A stretch of DNA of 64,000 bases from Paratinospora sagittata (lineage: Eukaryota > Streptophyta > Magnoliopsida > Ranunculales > Menispermaceae): NCBI GenBank assembly GCA_035771175.1, contig CM069602.1, positions 13,229,116 to 13,293,115 on the forward strand, written 5' to 3'. The notes under the pieces were generated by a model. It saw nothing but the letters and a program-made list of their open reading frames with translations. It did not search any database and was not told the origin of the DNA. The first letter of the stretch is position 1. Every line of letters starts with the position of its first letter. The position numbers and the translations under genes were made by a program. Shown here piece after piece: positions 22,005-34,600 of the stretch.

Positions 22005-24331
22005 TCAGTGTGAGTTTTCACCACGTTCGAAGTGCGCAATTGGAGTGTGTAACATGTCTTCGAAGTGGAGAACTGGAGTTTGGGCTCGTTCTTCCTCGGC
22101 ATGTTTCTCTTCTTCGTTGATGCTTGTGTCGGCTAAAACTTCGATGACGTCGTCAATGCCCCGAAACACAACATCAATCAATGTCTCAGGCCCTTGAGTT
22201 GCTCTCAAGGACCTCAACATCGCCAGACCTCGGTTGTTGCGCTCCCTCTAAAATCAAAAGATTAATTACTGCCAAATTTAATAAAATCATATATATTAAT
22301 AATGTTTTGTAGGTTTTGATTTATTACCAAAATTTCTAAATTATCCGGTGAAGTTGGCGCTAAATTCTCCGTGGATCGTCAATATTCAGGGTTCTGCACC
22401 TTTGAATATGAAATTTGTTCGAACCACTCAAGATATTCTAGTACAGCGTCCCATGCATTAGAAACTTGTTCCTCTCGTGCAGGCGCTTGTAACAAATGGT
22501 AGTCTCAACTCTCCCAATACTAATAAAAAAGAAGATTAATCCACCGTCAAAGGGAGATTCTAACCTTTAATTTTAATTTCTTATGTCGTGAAATGTTCTC
22601 CTCCGTTGTTTTATTTCTTTTTCATCTTGTATCCATGAACATGAATATGAGCTAAATTATTAATCTAGAAGTTTGAATGATTTATGTTTGATTTTATGGG
22701 TTAATGTTTATTTCTGTGTTATTGAATTAGTTTTTGAATTTATTTGCAAATTCATATGCTTAATGCCTTCAATTTGCTGGCCACTACTTGAATGTAGTTA
22801 GATTTGATTTTTTACACTCGAGAGAAGTGTTATCAAATCGGATATGGGAATTTGTGACCTAGGTTATTAGTATTGAGTTGAGAGACCTACGAAAATCTTT
22901 GAAATCGGATAACATGAATCACAAATCTTAATGCATACTTAATGTGTTGATTTACACTCGAGAGAGAGAGAATTAATAGATTAAGTATAGATTTTCAAAT
23001 TACACTCAAGAGAGGGGTTTGATTGAGATAAGATTCATGATTTATAAATTCATTATTTAAATCAATAACACAATCTTTTGAAACCCATAAATTAAAATAT
23101 GATGATTTCAATCCTCTAGAACTTTCATTCTGTGATTTATACCCATTTTCAATTAATTTTGCACTAATTCGTTTTAAATTGTTCAATTTATATTCCAGCA
23201 CATTAAACCACCCAATTTGATCACCTAGATAAAATTAAAATCATAGTAGTTTTGAGCATTTACATTAGTAAAATTACTTTTCCCTGAGGACGATAACTCA
23301 ACTCAACTCATCTCGATATTTTAACTTGACAATTCGTGCACTTGCGAATCAGAAATAATCACGATCACTCTCCTTGCGAAATTGACAACCTCATCCAGAT
23401 TCATCAACAGTGGCAAGTAAATTATGTTCACCCTTGTAGCACTCTTGTCCGTGAAAAGAGTGCAACCTAGGATGAACAAAAGATATGCTCTCACAGTATG
23501 CTCAGTCGAAGAATAATGTTGGTTTCCTTGAAGCTTCGATCCAATTTTTCTTAACAACCAATCCAATCGAACCAATTGATCTCTCTTCTTATTCACCTCA
23601 TCAAATGCCTCTCGAGCCGAAACCCTTAAGGCTTCTTGAAGTATGATCATTGCTTCTACATTGCTCAGTGCATCTCCATTCATTGTCTTGCCCACTGTTG
23701 GAATCTTAAGTAAGACCATTACATCGTCCAGTGTAATGGTCATTTCACCAAATGGTAGGTGAAATGAATTAGTCTATGGTTGCCACCTCTCTACAAAAGC
23801 AGTTATCAACGGCTTGTTGACACAACTATAACTACAAGACACCAAATAATGAAGACTGATGTTTGTAACTATCTCCATTATTTTCTCTTTCTTGGGATGT
23901 TCATTGAGGTCCCAAGAAGCTAACTTTTCCCCGTGGTTTCTACACTTTTGCATATTTCGTTTTTATGTGAATAAACAAAAAATTATAAGAATCAATATTT
24001 AAATTTAATCATAACCTCAATTGAATTAAAATTAAATTACGAGAGTGATATACCTGATTTTGCCACACGTAATATGCTACGTGTTCCTTGAAATGGGTAA
24101 GGACCGAATGATCAGTAGGTCCCCGGGGCAAGGACCCTTCAATAGACCATCGTCTCCTTCTCCCTCCACCCCAACCTACATAGGTTCTTTTTCAGATTGT
24201 TGCTCTTCTTCTTCATGTATAACAAGGGGTGGTGGTGGTGACTTGCGTCGTCTTTGTCTATATGAGGCCGTTGACCTTTTTCTTTGCGAGCTTTGTTCTT
24301 CCGAACGACATCTCCTTGTTCGTGGCGGCAT
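22005..24331 (-). pseudogene. plant mobile domain (PMD) pseudogene carried by the MULE
   Basis: On the minus strand this begins with an Arg-rich start (MPPRTRRCRSEE, ATG at 24331). It continues after a frame slip into a block with VLTHFKEHVAYYVWQNQ and a donor site at 24053. The next exon (from about 23944) contains the PMD signature FHLPFGEMTITLDDV (about 23740-23785) and runs to about 23346. One TAG interrupts it just before that signature. An unrelated block of about 0.8 kb follows; then a tail resumes after an AG acceptor near 22526 and ends at 22005. PMD proteins occur both as host genes and as passengers of plant transposons. Its 3' end converges on the OTU gene with only about 220 bp between them. 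Confidence 0.7.
22560..23345 (-). mobile_element. unclassified insertion (about 0.8 kb) in the PMD gene
   Basis: PMD coding stops abruptly at about 23346. AT-rich DNA follows, with three imperfect copies of TACACTCGAGAGAG (near 22814, 22951 and 23001). On the minus strand it opens with GATTCGCAAGTGCACGAATT, a phrase I associate with a common dispersed plant repeat, though I cannot confirm the family. The exons expected between the PMD core and its tail are missing, so sequence was replaced as well as inserted. Confidence 0.45.
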
Positions 24332-24404
24332 ATAGCCAAATACATATAAGAAACTATACAATTAGGAGATACAGTTGATATTTAGCTTAAACAAAAACAA
24401 ACAA

Positions 24405-24470
24405 ATGCTCTGTCCGGCCTTATTGGAACAGACAAAGCTACAACCGTCCGACCTATCAAGGTCGGATGGT
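24405..24470. repeat. subterminal palindromic repeats of the MULE, right
   Basis: Two units of the GTCCGAC/GTCGGA family (near 24412 and 24446), matching those at 11875-12115. This pairing supports one element spanning both sides of the nested gypsy copy. Confidence 0.5.
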
Positions 24471-24901
24471 TGCGATTCTTGTGCGGAATGAGTTTCTAGA
24501 AATCATTTCCGCCGCCTACATTTCAACCATTTTTTTTGCACAAAAATAATTCAATACAACAATGTAGTATTAAAATCAACTTAAACTTGAAGAAATCAAA
24601 AATTTACTTACCGATTTGGTTGATTCTAGTTTTTGAATAACTTTTATTTCGAGGCCTCAAAAATCCTAAATAACACTATTTTTTGCAAGATTTCGTGACA
24701 AAGTTGCTCGTAATCGTTTCTATCAGTGTTCTAACCTGATGAATGCCTTAAAAACTCGACGAAATCGTGAATTAATGGAGACGAGAAGAGAAAAAACGAG
24801 AGAGAGAGAAATAAAAAATGGCCTTGGGGTTTGTAAATGTGAATGACATAATGGGAATATGGAAGGGTGGAGAGAAAAAATATGAGTTATTTTAAATTTT
24901 T

Positions 24902-24945
24902 AGGTGGGTGAAGAGATAGAAATAGGTGGGTGAAAATAGCCGGAC
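24902..24945 (-). repeat. right terminal inverted repeat of the MULE
   Basis: Inverted partner of 10468-10511; on the plus strand it reads AGGTGGGTGAAGAGATAGA and then AGGTGGGTGAAAATAG. Confidence 0.8.
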
Positions 24946-25239
24946 AAACTATCCTACCGGTCAAAATTTTGAATTGTTTTCCAATCACAAATCAAACCGG
25001 TCAGCCTCCGGAGGCATGCGCAGGATAAACCTTAAGACATTCTCGGCTCAAGTTAGCACTCGCCCTCGTCCCAGAACAAAGCTCATCTCACGAACTCGCA
25101 AAAACCGTTTGTTTTGTTTGTGTCACAGAAGCTGAAGAGAAGAAGAAGAAGAGAAATCAAAACCAAAACCAAAACCGAAAGGGAAAAGATTTTTGATTTT
25201 TTTTTTCCCTCCAATTTCTGCAACTGATGATCATCATCC
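24946..25239 (+). promoter_or_regulatory. promoter and 5' leader of the zf-met gene
   Basis: Only about 295 bp separate the MULE end from the ATG at 25240. The last 110 bp before the ATG are GA- and CT-rich, as in plant leaders. The core promoter must therefore lie in this short stretch or within the MULE itself. Confidence 0.5.
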
Positions 25240-25620
25240 ATGGATCCCAACAGGTCGTCCGATGTACTAAACCCTAATCCACCATCAACTGATCCATATG
25301 CCCCACATTACTACAATGTGCACCAATCTTCTTCTTATCCTCATTACCCTTTCCAAATCCCTTTGACAGCTCCACTTCACCCTGAAATCCCCTCTAACCA
25401 TCTTCTTCTTCCTGCTCCCGACGCCGCTCTCCGGCCACCCGGTACCGCTATCGTCTCTTATCCCTCTATTAGCTCCTCCTATGTTCATCCTCCTCCGCAT
25501 TTTTCTTACGATCCTCACGCCGCGGCGCCTGTGGTGGCGACCGGGCAAGCGGGCGCCACTTATTATCAGAATCCCGGCATTGGTCTGCAGTATGGAGCTG
25601 ATAATGGTGGTTATGCAGCT
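25240..25620 (+). CDS. exon 1 of the zf-met gene
   Basis: 127 codons starting MDPNRSSD and ending GGYAA at a strong donor (GTAAGT). Reading on past the donor gives only eight more residues to a stop, so splicing at 25621 is expected. Confidence 0.8.
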
Positions 25621-28600
25621 GTAAGTTTTGCTGTGCTCATCATTTGATTAATTGATTATCATTTTTCTTTCTTTTTGATTTCTTGATGAATTTGGAGTGT
25701 TTGGGAGTGATGACGCTTGGTTGTTGTTTGACAATCCAGTGGTGGGCATTTGTGTTTTTTTTTTTTTTGTGGTTTTGTCTGTTTTTGCTGAATTGAAGTG
25801 GTTATTGCAAGATGTGGAGCTGATAATGGTGGTTATTCAACTTGAATTCTTTTTTTGAAATTGAATCAGATGTTTTTTTTTTTTTTTGAGTTGGCAATGA
25901 AATTTTGTCCTCATATTCGAGACACATGCTTTCTGAAGTGCCAAGTGCTCATATTTGTTCTAGTTATAAAAATTATTTAAGTTGTTCTAAAATGTGTATA
26001 ATTTGAAGTGTAAATGGGCACTCAATAAAAATGATTCATGATACGAGTCAAATATACTAATTTCAGCTATAGTCATTACACTCTCATAGATAGACGTCTT
26101 CATTCTCAACTTTCTTCTTCTGGCATTGAAACTTCAGAAGCGGGATTTCATTTCTCTTAACTAAAACACTTGAAATTGAATTGTATGAACTTATTTTTTT
26201 GGTACTATGAATTGATAATTCTCAACTTTTATAAGCCTGTAGTTCGTATAGGAGCTATTGCTGTTTCATTCTTATTTGTTGTATGAGAATTCTCAACTTT
26301 TATAAGCTTGTAGGAGATTGCTGTTTATATTTCTTTGATGGGAGTATTCTGATTGGGGCTCAAGTCTCTTGGCTTGATGATCTCAATCAAGATAATAATT
26401 GAGGAAAGTTCTTGCTGTTGATATGTTGAGGGTGCAAGTGGATGACCCTATTCCATTAGTACTAGCAAATGGTGGGATTAGCCTATCTCATTCATATGCA
26501 GTTCAAGATATCATGCTTGCTGCTATGTGGCCTTAAGAGTAGCTTAGCAGGTGGCCCTACATGAAGATAAAATATATAAAGATAAAATCAGAAATGAATG
26601 CATTTAAGAAATGATAGGAGTATCCTCGATTAGAGATAAAATGAGAAACGACTTAGACAATTTGGATGCATACAATGAATACTTAGATCTGTTAGTTAGG
26701 ACAATTGGTGTATTAACCTATGTTATCCAGACCCTTCACTTTAGCTCAACGTACTCGTGTCCGACACTTCATGATACAACACGGGTATGAGATATGTGTC
26801 CGACACTTTAGATTTTAAAATATTACTATGTAGATTCTTTAATGGAAAGAAGAGAAAGCATGAAAGAAGATAATGACTAATAGGTGCAATTCACTTAAGA
26901 GGGAGCACAAAAAGAACAATAAATGAGTGAAAAGAAGAAAAAAAAGGAAAAAAACAATATATAATATAGCCGAGTCTCCGTATTCCAGAATTTGAAAATA
27001 AATGAGTCGTACATCTAGATATGTACCCATACTCGACACCCATACCCAAGTCCAGGTAACATAGGTATTAACTATTAACAGTAGTGATAGAAGAGGAGAA
27101 AACCTTAACTTGGGTAGAATAATTAAGAAAGATATAACTAGTTGTAATATAATTAAAGATTTAGGCTTTTAGCTCTTGATGAAGTAGAGTGGAGGAAGCA
27201 GAAGGCAGAAGGGCCCATATGAAATGTTTGTTACCCATTGCCAAATCATATTGAGAAAAGCTCAAATTATAGATCTAGAGTGTAACCAATGGATTAAATG
27301 AATGTGGAAGCACCTGCTGTCAACCCAGTTATAACTTTTTGGGTTTGAATTAACTAGCGGAAAACAAAGCCAATTGATGGAAGGGATGTAGCTAGTGTAT
27401 TAGATGTGATGATGGATAAGTTCCTGGTTGATCAAATGTAGCTCTCATCCATATATTTATAGAAGGCCTCATGCAAATTTGAAGATGAGGGAAAAGTTGT
27501 TTTCCCCACATGTAAGTTTTGAGGTGCTAAGATTATCTTATTCAATATATATTGTATCACATGGTATAATCCTTGTATTTTTTGAACCAAGGTGTCCAAA
27601 TGCAATATGCACCATGATACGAGTTTCAACTTTAGAACTTGATTTGTTGAAAATTTTCTTGTGAAGTTCATAGGGCATCATTAACTATTATAATTTTTTT
27701 GTCGCTCTCTCATTTATAAACTATGGACCAAAAGCTAAATTTGTTTGTTAGTTCATTTTATCATGTTTTGTTTTTCCATACTTAATGGAACACCCCCTTT
27801 TTTCCTATTTGGATCTTGAAAAGTTCATTCTAATATCACCTTGTTGCATCAAATTTTTTTTGGACTTACATTGTGCATCTAGCATTCTAAAAGCCAAAGG
27901 AAAATCACGATTTTCTTTTGCAATCTTTAGAAATCTGATATTGATAGTTCATTTCACCTTTTGTTGTATATTTGCAAGTCCCATTTGGAATTCTTTTTCT
28001 TTTTTTTCTTGGTTTTATTGGGTGCTTACTAAGTTATGTGTTTCTTTTTCTCTTCTTCCTGGTTCAATAATACATTTTCTTCTAGAAAAAAGTTAATTTG
28101 GGGAAACCCCCTCATCTTGTCGATTCAATAATACATTTTTCTCTAGAATTTTTTTTGTGGGAACTTTTAGTTCTTGTGGATAAAGGGGTCTTTGGGAGAA
28201 TAAGATTCATTTTTAGGAAGAAGAGGAACATATTGGCATAGTTTTAAGTTTTAACATCAAGGCTTTCAAGATTGAGGTTTTTTGAGAATTTTAAGTCATT
28301 TCTTTTGAGCAATTTGTGTATAGCTAGCATTATAATATGCAAGTTACTAATTTCTCCAAGATGTACCTATACCCTCTTTTAAATTAAAAAAGGGTGTACC
28401 CAATGCTCAAGGTTCTTGCCATTGTGGGGTCTGAGGAAGGGACATTGTAATAAATTCCCTAAATGCACTCTTGCACACAAAATTACCTTTTAAAATGCAT
28501 GTCAAGAGTTGATTAGAGCAGTTTTTTAGAACTACTTGTAAGAATTTTATGACAATGGTTATTTAGAATACTGCTCTATTGACGCCTTTGCTATTGTAAA

Positions 28601-31600
28601 TTTGTAATCCCAAAAAACCCGATGAAGGATATGTTTGATTTTTGGTCCTTTTCTTAGGTTGTGTTTGTAAGATAACATATATGATCTTTGCTTCTTGGTC
28701 CTTGAGTTTGTTTCAATAGAAAAGACACTTTTGGAATGACTAATGGGTGAGCAAAGATTTGATGCTCTCTAAGTTGCAAGTGACTATTGATTCTAGAGTT
28801 CGTTAAGGAGTTTTGAAGGTTTTTGTCATTTTAGGTCAACATGCAACGTGCCATCTTGTATCCCCTTAATTGAGGCGTGGAGGGATATAATTTCATGCAA
28901 AAAAACTAAAGATAATCAAGGAAAAGACTAAACACTAGAAACAAGATAGTGTAGAGTCATTTGGGAGAAAGGAAGCAAATGCTGCTGTTATCTAGGATCC
29001 AGGAATTGAACATAGCAGAAGAGGAGAGTAGCTGGGGCCAAGAACAGGCAACAACCTATAGGGAAGCAAAGACAATACTTGGAATGTCTTCTTTTGCGAG
29101 TAGCACATTGCTATACAAAAGTGTTAGATGAGTTGGCTTAAAGAGGGGATGCAAACACCAAATTTCTTCCTACAATCCTAAATTCAAGAAAAAAAATGAA
29201 GAACACTATTACAAAATTGGATAGGGAGGATGGTACCATTTCAGATGAGGATGAGAATTTTGTGCAACCTTTACACAAAAGGGGAAAAAGGTGTGGTACA
29301 GTATTGCAACTTGCAAGAATGGAATGGAATCCAATTGAATAAAGGGATAAGGAATGGTTGAAGTGACCTGTTGAGGAGGAAGAAAGGGAAATTTGACAAA
29401 TTGACCAATAAAATGTTGGGAAAACGAAATATGGGTTGTGTGACCTAAAATCTGAATTTTAAAACTTATAACCTATTTTTTAATTGAAAAGACTAACATA
29501 TCCTTATTTTCTCAAAAGACCCTACTTTTTTGAGAAGGTTTCCTCAAAAACATAAAACCTACGATTAAAGGTTTGGGAGGTTTTAGCGTTCATTGTTATT
29601 AGAAGAACATCCATTTCATTTAGCCAGGGGAAACGAGATTTTGTCGGAAGAACATCCATTTCATCAAACCAGAGAAAACAAGATTTGTTGGAAGAACACC
29701 CATTTCATCTAGCCAGAGATAACGAGATTTGCTAGAAGAATATCCATTTTGACTTTGTGCGCTGGAGAATAATAGAAGCAATGATCTTCTTGCATTCAAC
29801 TCTCTGATTGAGTGATTGTTCGAAGGTTAGCATTTCTTAGTTTCAATAATTGCATTTCCATGCACGTAGACCGTTGTAGACCTTCGTAGACGCATTAATT
29901 TAGGTAGACATTCAACGATTGACTCACACAAGACCTTTTTAAACGACCAAAGAACTTCGTAGACCACATGGTCTACGATTAAACTTTTAGTGATTATGTT
30001 TCAACATCCATAGGCCATCATAGACCTTCAAAGATTGGATTCGCACAAGACCTTTGTGGATGACCATAGACCTTCGTAGACTATCAATGGTTATGGCTCA
30101 ATTTCTGTGGACCATCATAGACTCATTATTTTAGGTAGAACTTTGAGAATGACTCGTGTAAGACCTTTATAGACCATTAATGGTTATGGCTCAATATCTA
30201 TAGACTGTCATAGATGCATTATTTTAGGTAGAAGAACACCTTAAAAGTATTAATGTTGATAGGTTTTATTTTTTGAAAGTAATTCAAACAACGTAGATGA
30301 TGATCTCAAATAATTTTTATAAATTCAAACACGATCATAACAAATTTCTCAATTTTTTATAGAAATTAATAACTTTTTGATAAGTTTTCTAAATGTATTT
30401 CATGAAGAACACGTTTTAGTAGTAAGCATATTGATCTTGATAGTTTTTTTTTTTTTTTTTTCCTAAAGTGATTTGGTGATGTAGATGATGACTCAAATAT
30501 CTTAGATATTTTCTCAAACTTTTATAGAATTTAATAAAACTTTTTGATAAGTTTTTAAAAATTATTTTGTGAGGAACACCTTTTATTAGTTCAATCTATT
30601 GGGAGAGAGATGACTTTAGTTCCCTTCTTAGTATTGTATCATTTTCTGTGACTTGGATTATCAACCCGATTGCTACCTCCATGCTGCACAAGAATCTCGA
30701 TAGTTTGTACACTTGTGAGAAATGGAGGACTATATTATGAACTTGATCTATCAACATTGTATGTCATCTATGAAGGCCAAATGACATGGCAAATAAAGCT
30801 GCATGATGTTGGTATACGAATGTGGTACACAAAGGTCTACAAAGTGGTCTATGGAGGTTTATCAAGTGGATACGACAAGGTTTATGGAGGATGTAATCAA
30901 GCAATCAATGAATAAAGTCTCTAAAGGTCTACCAACTATCATGCCCTAATTAATGGATTCGACTATATCATTTTTGTACATGAAAATTGTGTTGATTAAT
31001 AAACAAATGAGGTCTACACAAGTCTACCAACTAACATCTAGGATGTGTTTAGAAAGGCCTATGGTCTATGATCTATGGTCTTTGGAGGACTATGAAAGTC
31101 TATCATGCCAATGAATAGAGTTCGTTGTATCATTCCATAGTATGAAAGTTGAGTTGATTAATTAATGAATGAGGTCAATAAAGGTCTACTAGCTAACATA
31201 AAAGATGTGTTAAGGTCTTCAATATATCATCTATGGTCTACGAAGGTCTATGATGGTTTATCGTGCCCTAATAAATGAAGTCAATTGTATCATTTCATTA
31301 CATCGAAGTTTAGTTGATTAATGAAGGATTGTGATAATACATGTTCGCTTGAATTGATGAATATTGCGTGGTGTTCTATTCATTGTAAGTTGTGTTATTT
31401 TTTAATCTTCGCTTAGACAAAGAGTTGAAGGAAAGGAGGGTGTTTTCTTCCTAGAGAACACAATCTCTTCTTTCTTCTCTGGTGAAGTCGAAATATGTGT
31501 TCGTCTTCTCTACTGATTCTTGTATTCTCTGATGACTATAAATGAAAAATCTAAAACTTGTTTTGTTGGAGGGAACAAGTGTATTTTAGTCTTTTCAAAT

Positions 31601-34600
31601 TGAAAATGGGTTATGAGTTTAGAAATTTAAAACTTAGGCCATATCTCGTTTTCCCACCATTTTATAGGTCAGTTGGCCAAATTTCCCAAGAAGAAATCGA
31701 GAAAGTGGTCTTTGAAGGAGATAGCTCCCAGGCCTCAAGGCTATATGGTTTCACAATTGAATTCTATTGTTATAGTTGGGAGAAACTAAAGAGGGACACA
31801 ACAATGAGCTTTGGAAAATTCTATGGAAATGGAGTGATCAATGCAAACACCAAAGAGACGTATATATATTTGATTCTTAAGGATTGTAGTTTAGGGTGGA
31901 TTACTAACTTTAGACCAATTGACTTGGTCACTAGCCTGTACAAGATGATATCCAAAATTCTAGTTTTGAGATTTAAGCAAGTAACAAGTAGTAAAATTTC
32001 CTCATACCAGGGTGCTTTTGTCGAAGCTCCTAGGAAGGCAAATATTTAATATGGTTCTAGTTGCAAACGAGGAGGTTGAGGAGTGTAGATATAAGAAGAA
32101 TGAAGGTTTTCTTCGAAAGATTGACTTTGCAAAGATACTCCCATGTTGATTGGTACTTCTGTTGCTTTGTCTTGGAAAGGAAAGGTTTTGGTAGAAAATG
32201 TTAAAAACAGAGATAAGGTTGCTTGAGATGCCCTTCCTACTCAGTTATGATTAATGAAAGACCTAGAGAGAAGTCAAAGCCTCTTGAGAGCTTAGAAAAG
32301 AGGACCCTTTCTCTCTGTTTTTGTTCATCACAATTGTTGATGTTCTTGGAAAGATGTTAACAAAGCCACGTCTTCTGGGGTCATCAAAGGTTTTGAAATA
32401 GGCAGATAGAAAGTATTTTCTCGCGGGTTGTTTGCATATGATACCTTATTTTCACTTGAAGGCAAAGATGGTTAAGTGCTTTAGTTCTCTTTCAGGGTTA
32501 AGGGTCAACAAGGTAAAAAACACCTTAGCAAGAATCAACATCAATAAGTATGGCTTAATTCTGGTTGCAAATCAGATTAGCTGTTCCATAGGATAGGAAA
32601 TCGGACCCTAAAATACCTTGACCTTCCCTTTGGGGGCCAATTGAATGAGAGTGGGCTTTTAGGACTTGATAATTTGGAAGATATCAAAGAGATTGAATGG
32701 TTGGAAAAGCGTCTTTTGTCTAGAGGAGGGCGCTTTGACGTTTGGTATGGGGAAGAACCCCATAAGATATACTTCCCATCCATTTATTCCATTTCCCTTC
32801 ATCATAACTAACCATTCTTTCATAGCCAATTCAGAGGATCATTTTAAGTTATCTTGGAATGTTCTTCATAGAAATCTTTCTTACTTTGAAGCAAAAGAGA
32901 TAATTAAGCTCATAGGAATGTTAAAAGTAGTCAACTTATACCTAGGCGTCCATGATAGGACAATTAGGAAGCTTGATAAATTAGGTATCTTTTCTTACAA
33001 CTCCTCCAACCATTCAATTGGTCATCCCCAAACACCTCTTTTTTGGCCTTTCTCTTTCATATGGGAAATGAAGCCCCGTGGGAAGTCAAGATTTTTAGCT
33101 GGTTATTTGCCCTCTGCCGAGTGAATTTCTGTGAAATTCTCTGGAAGAAAACATGATTTTAGGGTTCGAAAAGAAGGATGGCCAAGGCTGCGATGATGAA
33201 GCCATAACTTTTCTTTATTGGAAAACTTGTGCTCGGAGAGAAATGAAGTGTTACTCTTGATAGGATGTACTGGTGTCTCAAGGTAATACAACCGGTCCTG
33301 TTCCTTAGCACGTCCAATCATCATCCCCAAGTCCTGGTCCTGAAATACACAATAAATAGGGAAGAAGGTTACATTACAACTCAGATCATGGGTCAGTTTT
33401 TGAATAGAGATAAGATTAGTATATAGTTTAGGAACATGCAGAACATTTCTGAGTGTAAGGGTGGGGTTGATTTGAACATCACCTATACCAACAACTGTGG
33501 TTAAGGATCCATCAGCTGTGGCTATTTTCCGACTACTAGGACAGGGGTTGTAGGTATGAAACATATTGGGGGAATTGGTCATGTGATCAGTAGCACCAAA
33601 ATCTATGACCCAAGAGTTAGCAAAAAACTTATCCGAGACTTTAAATCCAATAGAAATAGGAAATTTACCTGAATGTGCATATGAACAGGTACCCGAGGGT
33701 TTGTCTAGTGTGCCAAGCAAAGATTTCAATCTTTCAATGTCGTCTTGGCTGAATCCTACTGGCACCGGGGAGTCTGCAACTATTTGTTTAGTAGATAGAT
33801 GTGTTTGTCCACTGGTCTTTTGCTGTCCTCCTTTGTAGCCCCATTCTTTACTGGAAGTTGAAGGCTTGCCATGAAGTTTCCAACACTTCTCCCTGGTATG
33901 TCTAGCCTTCGGAAAATAAGTTCACCATAGATTGTCCATATTGTCTCGATTTGGGACCTTTGATGATTCAGCTCGCGGAGTGGTTGTCTGCTAATCATTT
34001 CCCCGATTGGCAACCATAGCTGAGCCTTCCATCTTCTGAGGTGTGAGCATAACACTTCTTCTGCTTTCTTCAGTCCGGATAACAGAGATAGTCTCATTCA
34101 GACTTGGTAACTCTTCGCTGAGTCTCATTCAGAGTTGGCAACTCTTTGCCGAGAGTCTGAACTCTCACTTGATCAAACTCTGCATTGAGTCCAGCCAAAA
34201 AGTCATAGACTCGATCCTTCTCAAAGTAGTTTTTTAGAACTACAACATCTGCAGGGCATTTAGTTGCAATACACCTATAATGGTCAAGTTCCTGTCAGAG
34301 ATTCTTCAATACATTGGCATATTCTGTGACCGTCATGTTGCCTTGTTTTGTTGTTCCAACATTCACTTTGATTTCATACACTTGGGCTTCATCATGGGCC
34401 TTATAGTATGTATGATGAACGACATCCCAAATGTCTTTGGCGGTAGTCAGAAACATGCATGTATTACTAATATTTGGCGTCATTGAATTTCATAGCCACG
34501 CCATTATAGAAACATCTTCGTTATCCCACGCTATAAACTTAGGATCTCCAGGTGTAGGTCCAGTGCCCAAAATATGACTCAATTTCCCTTTGCCTTTTAA

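Larger units (their letters stand above)
10468..24945. mobile_element. decayed MULE carrying transposase/OTU and plant-mobile-domain genes
   Basis: The ends at 10468-10511 and 24902-24945 are inverted copies. Both contain CTATTTTCACCCACCTAT and, slightly inward, CTCTTCACCCACCT. Between them lie a Mutator-like transposase with FAR1-type and SWIM-type regions, an OTU protease tail (both +) and a plant mobile domain gene (-). Subtracting the nested gypsy element leaves about 7.6 kb, a normal size for a gene-carrying MULE. All three coding units are broken, so the element is dead. I could not find the expected 9-11 bp target duplication. Its right end lies about 295 bp before the ATG of the zf-met gene at 25240, so it sits at or in that gene's promoter. 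Confidence 0.85.
29386..31687. mobile_element. non-autonomous MULE-like element with 9-bp target duplication
   Basis: 2,302 bp with imperfect terminal inverted repeats of about 120 bp starting GGGAAATTTG. The flanks are AGGAAGAAA (29377-29385) and AAGAAGAAA (31688-31696), eight of nine matching, as expected for Mutator-type insertion. Removing the element restores a continuous LINE reading. No transposase is present. Confidence 0.8.

Noticed and set aside
10459..24954. Target-site duplication for the large MULE
   Set aside because: Flanks of 9-11 bp on the two sides do not match at any plausible border, so none is claimed.
29840..31270. CRISPR-like or satellite array
   Set aside because: The GTAGACC phrases are irregular, degenerate and inverted between halves; they fit transposon subterminal repeats.
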